A stretch of DNA of 64,000 nt from assembly GCA_029215795.1 (NCBI GenBank), contig JARDYH010000001.1, forward strand, positions 404,153,154-404,217,153, in the 5' to 3' direction. This document shows positions 47,501-57,654 of this stretch, piece after piece. Origin of the DNA: Anniella stebbinsi (taxonomy: Eukaryota; Chordata; Lepidosauria; Squamata; Anniellidae). The number at the start of each line of letters is the position of its first letter. Position 1 is the first letter of the stretch. Under the pieces are notes generated by a model, which was given only the letters and a program-made list of their open reading frames with translations, was not told the origin of the DNA and searched no databases. A program made the translations under genes and the position numbers.

Positions 47501-50500
47501 TCCAGAGTATCTAGGTTACAGCCGGAGGAAGGGTCTGAAAATTCTCCAAAGTTAAAAAGGCCCATAAAAACAAGTTGGACGAGTTACGCTTCATGAGGGA
47601 GATGCTCCATGTTGGACAACAAACCAATTATACCGTTTGGTTTACACTGTACGTCCATTGGAAGGAAGATTCTTGCTGGTTTTTGGGCACGGCTGGTGCC
47701 TAAGAGTGTGAGTGGGAAAGAGAACGAGAGAGAGAGATTGTGTGTAGGATTTGGGGATATACAAAATAACTGCATGCTACTATTCCCAGGGGGGCTGAAG
47801 GGTATCCTGTGCCAGGTTAAATCGGGACATCATAGAGTATTTTAAGAACTCCCAGGGAAGAAAGTGTAGTGGAGACAGGAGGTTCAGGAAACAAAAGATT
47901 GCAGAATTGCTCCTTCTTGGGGATTCGCTACAAAACATTTCTACAAAGGTAATCAGACACTTTTAAACCTTGCACAGGACACAGCAAAGGACACTCAGCA
48001 ACTCAGAATCAGACCGGTGAGAAGGACGCAATGCACCACTTAATCCAAGCCTGCCCGCAACCCCCGCTCAAAACTCTGGATACCTTATACCCAAAGCATC
48101 CTTGAAAAGTGCCTGCGCATACTTGTTTAGAAAACTCTGAAGGAGTAAGGCAGTTTATCTGGCAGCTCAACGGCTCTTATTGAAAAATGATCTAGAATCG
48201 TGCAGGTATCTACCTCCCTTAAGCATAAATCAGTTTTGCTGCTGCTTCTATCAGCTGGTGGTAGGGAAAAAATTGTCACCCCACTTCAAGAGGTTTTTAA
48301 ATATTTGAAAAAGGTCAACATATGCAACTCCCCCCGCAATCTTCTCTTCCTAAACAAAGCAAATTATTTCACCCTTATCACTCATCTTTGTGACTGCATC
48401 ATATACGCAACAGCCCAGGTTTGCTTTAGTGCACACTCCAGAGCATGTGCGGACGGGCTCTTCTGCACCTTTCCCCCACCCTTGTGAGTCTCCCTGCTGA
48501 ACCTGTACCCTGTGGATCACCACCCTGAAGCAGTCTCTGGCTTGCCATAGCTTCCCAGGTGCTGCACTTTGAAGAAGCTGCCGCCCACCCCTCAGACCAT
48601 GGGTCTTTCTCAGCCGGGACTGTACCTCAAGCCAAATATCACATTTCAACATGCGCTGCTCAGACGCACACAAATGAACGCTTTGGGAGTACTTTCTGTG
48701 CGGCATCCACTGAAGTGCAGGATGTCAGCACAACAGGAGAAGTCTTTTGCCAGATTAGGCTTCAGAGGTTTTTTTTTTAATGGAATCATGATCCATCGCT
48801 CCATAGAGGTTTGCCAGGAAATTGCAACAATCAGTTGCATCCCCGTGGACTTGTGCATTTAGAGTTAAGAGACCCATGCCACGAGATCTCTTCAGTTTCC
48901 TTTTTGAAAAAGGCTTAAATGGCAAATTCAGCACGTAAAACTAATCCTGCAACACTTTAAACATTTTACTGCTATGGCACTTCAACCATTACTTGCCTGC
49001 TTCAGCAAACTGGCTTTCATCGAAGGCCCTGGTCTTCAAATCTTTAAAAAAGTGGAAGGTCTGAATCTTTACCCCATCAATCTTGGGGAACAATAACGCA
49101 AAGCCAGCTTCACCATCTTCGACTTCCAGGGGTCGACTGCTGCGAGAGCCTATTGGGGTGACTAAAGAGAGCAGCTCAAAAGCTGGTGAATCTCAAACAT
49201 CCATTTTACGACCTCTAGGGCCGCCTCTAGCAGCACATTCCCCAGAACCATCATGCATCTCTGCAATAATCGTATCTTTTAAGATGGTCCCATTTTTGCA
49301 AGCAACATGCAAAACCCCCAAAGCGTTGTCAATTTGACATAAAAAAAGAAAGGTGGTTCTTTAATTTCCAACACATTAACCTGGCAAGAAGAAGTTGTTT
49401 TTTAATCAATTAAATGATAGTGCGGGTAAGAGTGGCTCTGTGCGAAGCCTCTGCATGAGAGGTGCTCGTGCAAACAATGGTGCCTCTGAGGGAATATCAG
49501 CAGGCCATGAACTCAGCTAGTGTGAGTTGTTTCCTACCTGGTGAAGGATCCAAATCTGAATCATACACACATCTACTTACTTTTATGGGTCTCTGCCTTA
49601 TTTCAAGCAGTTTGAAAATGTAGACACTGCGGGGAAAAGAGTCAGAAGGCTGAACATATTGCTGCTTCTGTTCTTACCTACAACTCCAGGTGTCACTAGG
49701 CCAAGGACCTGGCATCGTTTCGGCAATAGCTTTTCTAATGCAGCGGCTATTTCTTTACTATTTCTTCTTCGTGCTGTAATTCCAAAGAAAAACAATTTGA
49801 CCAAGTTCACATGGGGCCATTGACCTAGTTGGGAACAACGGCCACGTGTTCAAGATAGTTCAATTAAGTGACGCAATAAGCACAGGGGTTCCACAGGAGT
49901 GAACAAAGCTGCTCAAGAGCAACACGTCAACTGCTGGGCAGTCTATCCACATTTTTCCATGGCAGTTTCCCAGGAACTTAAAGAGTGGACAGCAAAACCT
50001 TAGGCTTCCAATAGGACTGAGATTGAGCTTGCTGTTGTGGGAGATGTCATGCCAACTGGCAGCTCCTCCAAGATCATAAGCATGGCTCCACAAATGCACA
50101 AGCCACTTGTGAAGCCAGTGAGATACTTTGCTACTTTCTGAATCTCCCCAAGGTCTTGGAGAATCCCACACCCTTCTCCTGAGCCAGGAGAAGGACACAA
50201 GAAACCCGAAGTTGTGCTGAGCCACCAAGAGGCTTGCAAAGCAGCAAGGTGTCTCATTACTTTGCAAGCCTCTCCAGAGCTCCATGCTTACAGGATCATG
50301 CCCTTCCCCCATTTCGAGTGATCAGAGCTGGGGGAGAAGGATGGGGACCGTGTCCCTACAGTGACTCTGGGGTGCAAGAGATGCCCACTGAGTGGGTTGT
50401 CACGCGGAAGACACTACGTCCTCCTGCAGGGTTGGTGGTGACCGTAAGTTTGGCTTGCTACCAAGTTCAGGCAAATCACACAGGGCCCTGCCCTGCCCAT

Positions 50501-53375
50501 ACTGTTGCCTATTGCAAAGTAAGGACTTCCCAAAAGTCACTTGGTGAACTCATGTCTGAGTAGCAATCTAAGCAGCCTTCTTCATCCAAATCTTACTTCC
50601 AACACTTCACCTATTGGACCAAACCAGTTCAATCACTTGATTGCTTCCTTCCACTGTGGTGATGTATAAAATGGTTAACCAGGCAGAAGAGTAAACTTCC
50701 TTCAAGGCAGAAGAACATTCCAGCCAGACGCTTTACCTTTCTTCTGCCCATGGCCACGACTCTCCTCATGTCCAGTGAAAGTCTCTGCATCTGCTATATA
50801 CAACACCGTCTGAGGGAGCACTTGAACCTTCTGCAAAGTAAAAGCCAAGTATGAATCCACAGACCCCAGGGAAGTGCAAATATAGGAGCTTCTCCTTCAT
50901 AGGAAAAGCAAGTACAGCTGTAAATTGTGAGGTACAATTCCCACCCACACCATCCCTGGCCACCTTTTCTACCAAAGCTCTCTCACTCAGACACATCCCA
51001 ACACAGAACACGCTTGGTTTGTCCCACAAATTATCATCCTTCAAAAACACACCTGAGGGTACTAGCTGCTGCTTTTACATCTTCACATCATCCCCCTGCA
51101 AAGTATGACTTTTCAGAGTCAACTTGGCCCCCTCACTCCTCTAATCATTTTGGAATATTGGTAAAATGTTCAAGGATGAACCCAAGTCAACAAAGAATGC
51201 TACATTCTACACTATCAAAGAATTATATTTTAACAGCCACCATTTTGTTCAGTAAACACTGGGATTATTTGACAATTTCAGGATTTAGTTTGCATACCAA
51301 GCAGTTTGGGTTCTCTCAGTTTACTGCTCTATCACGCTGCATGTTAATCCAGAACAGCTTTCCTCAACCTGGTGCCCTCTGGTTCTGTTGTACAACAACT
51401 CTCATTATCCCCAGCCAGCAAATCTAACACATCCAGAGGGCACCAGGTTGGGGAAAGCTGTTCTATAATGTCTCTTAGCAATAATTCCCATTGAGCTCAA
51501 TGGAACTTATTTCTGGATAAACATGTTAAGGGTTGCACAACACCACAAACATACCTACATGTCAATGCAGGCTTCTGCAGAACATGTCTGACTGTGTGGA
51601 CTGGGTTTATTCCCAGGTAAATGTGCGTGTGATTTGAGCCTGAGGATCTCAAACCCTCTCTATTAACCACCTCCCTAATACCAAGGCTCACCTACCACTT
51701 AAGGCAATGGATTTAAAAGCTCAGCTTCTCCAAACCTACAAATGCTGTTTAAAAACTCGACCAGATGCATACAAAGACGTTACCATATGTCTCAGTTAAT
51801 ACACGTTGCCTGATCTGAAGCGAAATTCAAAGTAGTGCTACAGAATCAGTCGTTGGATTTTAAAAGACTGCATGTCAACAAGAGAAGGGGAGGGATATTT
51901 TCGGGAATACTAAAGCTGTCAAAACCGTTCGACTGTTCAGATATGTTCATTTACCTCAAGCTCCTCTGCTAACACCTGGACTAGGGCATGGCTATTTGAT
52001 GGCCCCGGTTCCACTGTGGAGACCCAGGCAACGCTCTGCTGGGTTCTCAGGATTCGGCGGGAACATTCTCTCCATAACCGGCACACGCTGAAACATAAAA
52101 GAATCAGCATCACACATCCCTGGAAGTCTAACAACAAACACCATGCTTTGCAGGGATCAAGTACTTCATATATACCAGGCAAAAGCAATTTGTGGCCCTC
52201 TCGCCACCCACTCCATTTGAAAGTCAGCCCACACGTTCTCCAGCATTCAGAACAGTCGCTTCTGGATGCCTTGGGACTTCCCTTCCCTCCCCTGCCATCA
52301 TCAGCCAACGTTTCCAATGGCATGGGATGCCCGTCTGTCCCTAGCAGGGACCTGGGCTGCACCTGTAAAGGGCATTTTCCAAGAAGGAGGTAACTCAGGA
52401 GCAACGAAAGGGGGGAGAAAAACATTCTAAATTGCAGTACTTGAATGGGGTAGGAAAGCAAGGGGGGCACGGAGCAGTCACAGGTTCATGGCGCCACGAT
52501 ACGCGTGTTCATGTAGGTGGCGTATGGCACACGGGGGTGCTCCTTCCCAGGCCAAGGGGCTAGTGCCATCAGCTTCTGGAGGAGGCCAACCGCTGCGTGA
52601 GGGAACTCTTCGGGCAGCCCCTCCGCCGCCGTCCCAGGGGCTTTGAAGGCCTGTGAGCCCCGAGGAAAGGCAGGAGAGAAGCAGCCCAAGGCAGGGAGCT
52701 CCTGAAGGGGTCGTCAGCGTTGGTGCGCCGTTCCGCAATACCGGCCCCTCCTGGCTCCCTCAAAGCCATAACCCCACCACGGCGTACAAACGCAGCACAG
52801 CCAGCGGCACGAAGGGCACCGGCCGCTACGGGACACAGCGGCGACAAGGGCGGCGCGGCCCTCCTCCACACGCTCCAGGCTGAGGAAAAGGCCCCCACAG
52901 CGCCCCTCGCGCATTTCGGGAGTTGGGAGACTTCCCCCCCGCTCCCCGTCGAGACAGGCACACAGGATCGGGGCTGTGGCTGCACCCGATTAGCACGGCG
53001 AGGCCTTCGGGAAGGTCACCCGGGAAGACCCCGTGACGCCAAGGGAGCCCCCGAGACAGCCTCACCCGAGCGCCTTGTTAATGGCATATATGGATTTACA
53101 TGCATCCCCCGCCTCTCTTGCAGACACGCAGCCGGAGCGCCAGGAAAGGCAGCGCCCCGGGGGAGCCCGTAGGCCCCGGCCCGCACTGCCCTCTCTCCCT
53201 CCCTCCTTCCTTCCTTCCTTCCTTCCTTCCTTCTTTCTCTCTCGAGCGGAGCGCGGCCGCCGGCCCCTCACCAAGCCGCCCTCAGGAGCGCCTTCGTCGG
53301 CAGGAAGCCCAGGATCCTCTCTACCACCTCAGCGAGGTTACTCAGCACGTAGCTGCCCTTAGGATCAGGCTCCAT
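44088..53375 (-). CDS. FBXO22: F-box only protein 22 (FBXO22), complete coding region in seven exons
   Basis: Substrate-recognition subunit of SCF (SKP1-CUL1-F-box) ubiquitin ligases; family work links it to KDM4 demethylases, methylated p53 and other substrates. Exons, in transcript order: 53375-53272, 52087-51955, 50830-50737, 49773-49678, 49161-48997, 47073-46908, 44514-44088. They total 1185 bases and give 394 residues plus TAA; human FBXO22 has 403. The F-box spans about residues 9-55 ([18 protein letters not shown], then CRLWREC). FIST-type regions follow, with [10 protein letters not shown] at about 132-141, [10 protein letters not shown], and [20 protein letters not shown] near the end. 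All joins are in phase. The intron after exon 5 starts with GC. The C-terminus runs four residues (GNQM) past the human HLGSSK end. The ATG has G at -3 and +4 and lies in a CpG island. Confidence 0.97.
46908..47073 (-). CDS. FBXO22: FBXO22 exon 6
   Basis: Acceptor tctgtaatcag, donor CCTGACAA|gtgggt. It codes [20 protein letters not shown] and on to [18 protein letters not shown], matching human LLDNPELRVVLVFGYN and IILAGGQVDNLSSLT. Confidence 0.96.
48997..49161 (-). CDS. FBXO22: FBXO22 exon 5, followed by a GC donor
   Basis: Acceptor gctgctctctttag. It codes [40 protein letters not shown] and on to FAEA, matching human [21 protein letters not shown]. It ends GAAGCAG|gcaagt, a GC donor with otherwise perfect consensus. 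The nearest GT (five bases on) would shift the frame into a stop in exon 6. Confidence 0.95.
49678..49773 (-). CDS. FBXO22: FBXO22 exon 4
   Basis: Acceptor ttggaattacag, donor GTTGTAG|gtaaga. It codes [19 protein letters not shown], matching human ALEKLFPKQCQVLGIVTPG. The front part ([10 protein letters not shown]) is less conserved. Confidence 0.97.
50737..50830 (-). CDS. FBXO22: FBXO22 exon 3
   Basis: Acceptor tactttgcag, donor AGAAAG|gtaaag. It codes [18 protein letters not shown] and on to GQKK, matching human ILPHTVLYMADSETF. Phase 0 in, phase 1 out. Confidence 0.96.
51351..51464. repeat. foldback repeat, 'ggagggcaccaggttgggg' family, copy 3
   Basis: Best-preserved copy: agaacagctttcctcaacct and gtgccctctgg are answered by ccagagggcaccaggttggg and gaaagctgttct. 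It lies in FBXO22 intron 2. Confidence 0.8.
51955..52087 (-). CDS. FBXO22: FBXO22 exon 2, second half of the F-box
   Basis: Acceptor tatgtttcag, donor CTTGAG|gtaaat. It codes [18 protein letters not shown] and on to VQVLAEELE, matching human [18 protein letters not shown]. Phase 2 in, phase 0 out. Confidence 0.97.
53199..53233. repeat. (CCTT)n microsatellite in the FBXO22 CpG island
   Basis: ccctccttccttccttcctt run just downstream of exon 1 (in intron 1). Confidence 0.95.
53272..53375 (-). CDS. FBXO22: FBXO22 exon 1, start codon and F-box start
   Basis: ATG at 53375-53373. It codes [20 protein letters not shown] and on to LLRAA, ending GCTTG|gtgagg. It lacks a short N-terminal stretch present in human between MEP and the F-box, which explains most of the length difference. 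Confidence 0.95.
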
Positions 53376-53712
53376 AGCAACGCCAGGCCTCATCTGTCGC
53401 CCAGCAACCACGGAAGGCGAAAAGGGGGAGGGGGAAGCGCCAAGGCACGCTCAGGATACGTCATCAACACTGCGACTCTTTCCAGCACCAGTGAGATAGA
53501 AGGGGGAAATAGAGCGACACTTTCTGAGGAACTTCCGGTAAAATCGGAAACCGCCGCTATTAGCCCGGATTCTCTATGCATCGCTCTATACGTTGGTATC
53601 TCTATGGTGAGATTTGGGCAATAGACTGCAAACCGAGTCAGTTGAAAACCGGAAGTCTACTTTTTCTATCTCTATCAACTCACCTCCTATTGATGGATGG
53701 GATCATAGACCA

Positions 53713-53792
53713 CGCTTTCCCTAACCTGGAGCCCTTCAGATGAGTGTGGACCAGAACTCCCAGCATCCCCCAGCTAGATGTGTTGGATGACA
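53713..53792. repeat. foldback repeat, 'ggagggcaccaggttgggg' family, half copy
   Basis: Only the left half remains: cgctttccctaacctggagc, then ccagaactcccagcatcccc. It is upstream of the FBXO22 promoter and next to a CR1 tail. Confidence 0.6.
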
Positions 53793-53816
53793 ACGCATTG
53801 TAGTCATTACAACGCA

Positions 53817-53888
53817 TTGAGCAGGGGGTTGGACTCGATGGTCTTATAGGCCCCTTCCAAGTCTACAATTCTATGATTCTATGATTCA
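53817..53888 (+). repeat. CR1 LINE 3' end
   Basis: ggttggactcgatggtctta, ccccttccaagtctacaatt, then ctatgattctatgattc: the typical CR1 3' UTR closing with 8-bp ATTCTATG-type units. Confidence 0.9.
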
Positions 53889-54169
53889 TCTGGAAGGCTC
53901 TAGCTTGGTGAATGGCTGTCATAGACTATGGCTGTGACGGATTAGGGAGTTGTGCGGGGGGGGGGGAGGATTATTTCCTGCTTCAGCAAGATTGGCCAGG
54001 GAAAGGATGCTGCTGGAGTCGTGGGGGTGATGTTGGCCCACATGTTGGCCAGCTGTAAAGAAGGAAAAAGGAAAAAAAAAAAAGCAAATTCCATGCTAGT
54101 GATAATTAGGAAAGGGATCAAAAATATAACTACCAATATTATAAAATGACTGAAGCTGCTGTTTTATAC

Positions 54170-54735
54170 AGCTACACTTGGAATACTATGTAGAGTCCTA
54201 GTCACCATACCTCAAGGATATTGTAAGGAGCTGCAAAATGTACATGAAATGGCAATCAAAATTATCAACGGGCTGGAGCAACATCCCTATTGAGGGAAGG
54301 TTACAATGTCTGGGGCGAGTTAGAGGTGGGAGAGGGAAATGATAGAGGCGTATAAAATTGGATACTCTCATCATACTAGAACCAGGGTCATCCAATGAAA
54401 CTAAATGATGGAAAACTCAGGACAAGGAAGTACTTCATACAGTCCAAAAAAGCTTATGCAGAATAAAAGTATCAGCCCTTTAAGGTGCCACAAGACTCTT
54501 TGTTGTTTTAAACTAACACTGCTACAAAATACAACCATGGTCTCTGATGCAGGTGGTTTTAAATGGGTATTAAGACAGATTCAAGGAGGATAAGGCTATC
54601 AATCGCTACAAGTCATGATTACTATATACTACCTCCAGGACCAGAGGCAACATATTCTGAATACCAGTCAGTCACTGGGAAACAGGATATTGGACTGGAT
54701 AGGACTTTGTTTGCTGAAGTAGAGCTCTTTACAGG
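54170..54735 (+). repeat. CR1-like LINE 3' fragment
   Basis: Readable words: tactatgtagagtcctagtc, accatacctcaaggatattg, ggctggagcaacatccctat, aggataaggctatcaatcgc, and near the right end ggatattggactggatagg. This is the usual order of a CR1-type tail in reptiles. Confidence 0.75.
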
Positions 54736-54755
54736 ATATAGGTAGGATCTACAAG

Positions 54756-54937
54756 GCTGTTTTAAAGCGCTTTATAACAGTAGTTACAACTGTTTTGGAG
54801 TGTGTCCTGGGCCCCAACAGTTGTCATTACTGTTATAAACCGTTTTAAATCTCTTTATAACACTAGTGACAACTGTTGGGGCCCAGGACACACTCCAAAA
54901 CAGTTGTCACTGCTGTTATAAAGCGCTTTAAAACAGC
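54756..54937. mobile_element. short foldback element
   Basis: The 182 bases form one near-perfect palindrome: gctgttttaaagcgctttat at the left, its inverse at the right, and ggagtgtgtcctgggcccca inverted in the middle. It lies between FBXO22 and UBE2Q2, just after a CR1-like tail. Target duplication not clear. Confidence 0.8.
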
Positions 54938-55925
54938 AGTGTTGATCCGCAGTCTTATTAATTGCTCCAGGTGCACTTTTTAGAATCCTCAAGGTGGATG
55001 GCAGGAACAATAAAAAATATACAGGAATGAACTTAAAAATCCACAAAAAGCAAGATGGGTTACATGCTCCCTTTGGGTTCAGGGCTTTGAAATATGCCTG
55101 CCCTCTACAGGAAGGTGCAGAAAGTGGGCCAGAATGTCTCTTCTTCCTGCCTCCCCCATTATAGGATTCCATGACAGGCAGAAGTTTGACAGATGGAGAT
55201 GTAATGATGAAAGGTAGAAACTCCACAGGTGAAATCCTGTCCTCTAGGTTTAAAGGTGCAAGAGTGAAATTTCTGTAAACTATTTATATCTCACACCTTT
55301 ATGCCTTACAGCAGGCCTCCCTCCAATGGCCATGGCAATCAGAGAAAAGTTCCACTTTGGCATCCACACTCTCAGACTGTACTAATGGATCAAAGATGAG
55401 GTGCATCAAGCAGGGTTTTTTTCTCCCCAGAGCATCCAACAGAGCTTCAAAATTATATTAGGTCACCAAGCCACACTAAATATAGGGCAATAAGTGTTAC
55501 AGGTGTGGAGCTGAAAGCTCTGTTACAGCTCTGAGTGAAAAGCAGATAATTTAAAAACAGCGCAACAGACTCATTTCCCGGATCTGATTTATGCATTCAA
55601 TATTCCTATGCCTAATTCAAAGGAAATCATTCTGCTTCTTCAGTTTAGATCTTCACAAATGCTAACATGTAGGTATTATGCAGGAAAATTATATTTAATT
55701 GGTGTTGAGTGGATCATTTGCTTTAATATTTTAGAAGCTGTGTGAGAGATAAGTACTAGAGGCCAGCTTTATGGTTTTCATCTAATATATTAACACACAG
55801 CACAATGTAGATCTAATTTTTAATTCTGCTTGATATTCCTCATCTCTACAACCCACAAACTGAGAGAAAAATATCGTACTCGGTCACTGAAACCAGATTC
55901 TCTCCAGAGATACTAACCAGAAACA

Positions 55926-57622
55926 GAATTCTTAAAATGGTTCTTTATTCATAAACTTGATGCAAGTTTACAGATTACCGTACACTGCTAAATAATTCTG
56001 CAATGAGAAATGAAACTCAAAAAATAAAAAGCAAGCCAAGTGTGCACCTGTCATTCTGCTAGTCCATTAGAATATTAAGGAATTCAATAATGTATTCAAA
56101 GTTTAACCTCAGGTTTTAAAGGAACTGTAGAAATGCTTACAGAATTTGGCCTCCAACTTAAAGCTGCTATCCGGATTTTATAGGAATAATATGTACATCC
56201 AAATAAGCAAGGAGACTGGGAGTCACCCACAGCACTCCTTAAAAGACGGCACAAATAGTCTTCTATCAGGCCAAATCTTTCTAATCTCATCTTCCAAGCT
56301 AAAAAACAAAACAAAAAAACAGCATATGTGACCAAATGCCTGAGCCAAATGCTTGGGTACCAAAGAAAGCACAATTTAAAAAAAATTTTTTGAGAGGGGG
56401 CAGGGAGAGCCGAGATATTTTTGGACTTCTTAAAAAAAAAGTGCTTACACCCTTAATTCAATTCCTGTGAACAAAAAGGCCTACACAAATTCAACTACCA
56501 AAAATAAAAACCACACCTGATTTTCTTTTAAAAGATAAGGCAATGATATAGCTGTTATCGACTCACAGCAGTTACAGATCCAGATCCATTTCCTAAAAAG
56601 GAAGAGCAGGTCTCCATTAGTTTTTCAGCAAAACCATGGTCATGACTATGGCAACTTTTTTTATTATTTTTTAAACCCTCTGAATCAAGAGATTCCTGGG
56701 ACTTGTTACTGTTGCTTTTGTTTTAAAACTTTTTTTTTTACTATAAAGGAGTGTCTTCTTGATTTTTGCCAATCACTATTTAAGTTAGTCTACAAATGAT
56801 TGCAACAACCCGTTAATAGAATCGAATGCCTAAAGAAGGTTTCTAGTATTTTAAATAACTTCAAGCTTTATACCTACAGCTCCTTCTTGCAAAGGAGATA
56901 CAAGAGCCAATAGATAGCAGAAGAGCCCAGCAAAAAATGGATGCCCCAGTGGAAATGACTAGTCGCAAAGTTCTATTGGCACAGCCTGGCTCTGCTTCAG
57001 CAGCACAACTGAAGAACCTCTCTGCCCAGAAACAGTTCATATCCTCAATAAGTTTAATGATTTAACATTACAGCTTTCCTATGTATCATTGTTAAATTTG
57101 GCAATACTACAAATGCTTTCAATTTTAGGTTGGGGTGGGTGGGAAAGACCGCTTTAATGAGACCTGAAAAACTTTGTAACATATTATTAAACTAGCTTTA
57201 TTTAACTCAGTTGGCTTTAAATAAAATATATTGCCGTTTTCTGCTGACCGCAGTGTAGGAGGAAAAAAAATTAAGTGCATACAGAAGTCGGTGTGGGGAA
57301 AAGTTGCTATTGATTGATATTTTAGTAAACCAAGAGTCTGGTTTGAAGGATTTACACTCTTAAGACGAGGAAGGAGCGGAATGCTTATTCCGTAGGGACA
57401 ATACAGTAAAGTCTTAAACTGTTCAGTCCAAGATACTTGACAGAAGAGCAGAATTGTATGGCTGTAACTTATACTGGATGTGTCAGTCAACAGATTATCC
57501 ACTAATTATCTATTAGCTAGAGTCTTCAGTATGGCTGTTACAGGGGCATTCGTAGCTTGAATCTGTGTTGGAAGGAAAATCTTTCATTGACATTGGTCCA
57601 GGTGTATCAGAAGTCCACAATA
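55926..57622 (-). other. UBE2Q2: UBE2Q2 3' UTR
   Basis: AT-rich, free of recognisable transposons, and lying directly after the stop codon. A minus-strand AATAAA at 55944-55949 would end it near 55926. It contains runs of T and A typical of long vertebrate 3' UTRs. The boundary is inferred. Confidence 0.65.
55944..55949 (-). terminator. UBE2Q2: poly(A) signal AATAAA of UBE2Q2
   Basis: Canonical hexamer in the context ATGAATAAAGAACC, at the left end of the repeat-free block after the stop codon. Confidence 0.6.
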
Positions 57623-57654
57623 TTAACCATCTTCTTTTGGAGGTGTGAACCAGC
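57623..57654 (-). CDS. UBE2Q2: UBE2Q2 last coding exon
   Basis: Acceptor tacttcctgcag. It completes the Gly codon and reads WFTPPKEDG then TAA at 57623-57625; the human end is WYTPPKEDG. Confidence 0.96.

Larger units (their letters stand above)
52480..53660 (-). promoter_or_regulatory. FBXO22: CpG island and promoter of FBXO22
   Basis: CpG-rich stretch covering exon 1 and the start of intron 1. Upstream of the ATG it has two ETS/GABP-type sites in opposite orientation, ACTTCCGGT at 53531-53539 and ACCGGAAGT at 53648-53656, and a CRE-like TACGTCAT at 53457-53464. Such pairs are typical of housekeeping promoters. No TATA box is evident. A (CCTT)n tract at about 53203-53233 lies just downstream of exon 1. 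Confidence 0.75.

Noticed and set aside
52569..53172. Overlapping open frames on both strands around FBXO22 exon 1
   Set aside because: CpG-island composition effect; only 53272-53375 matches FBXO22.
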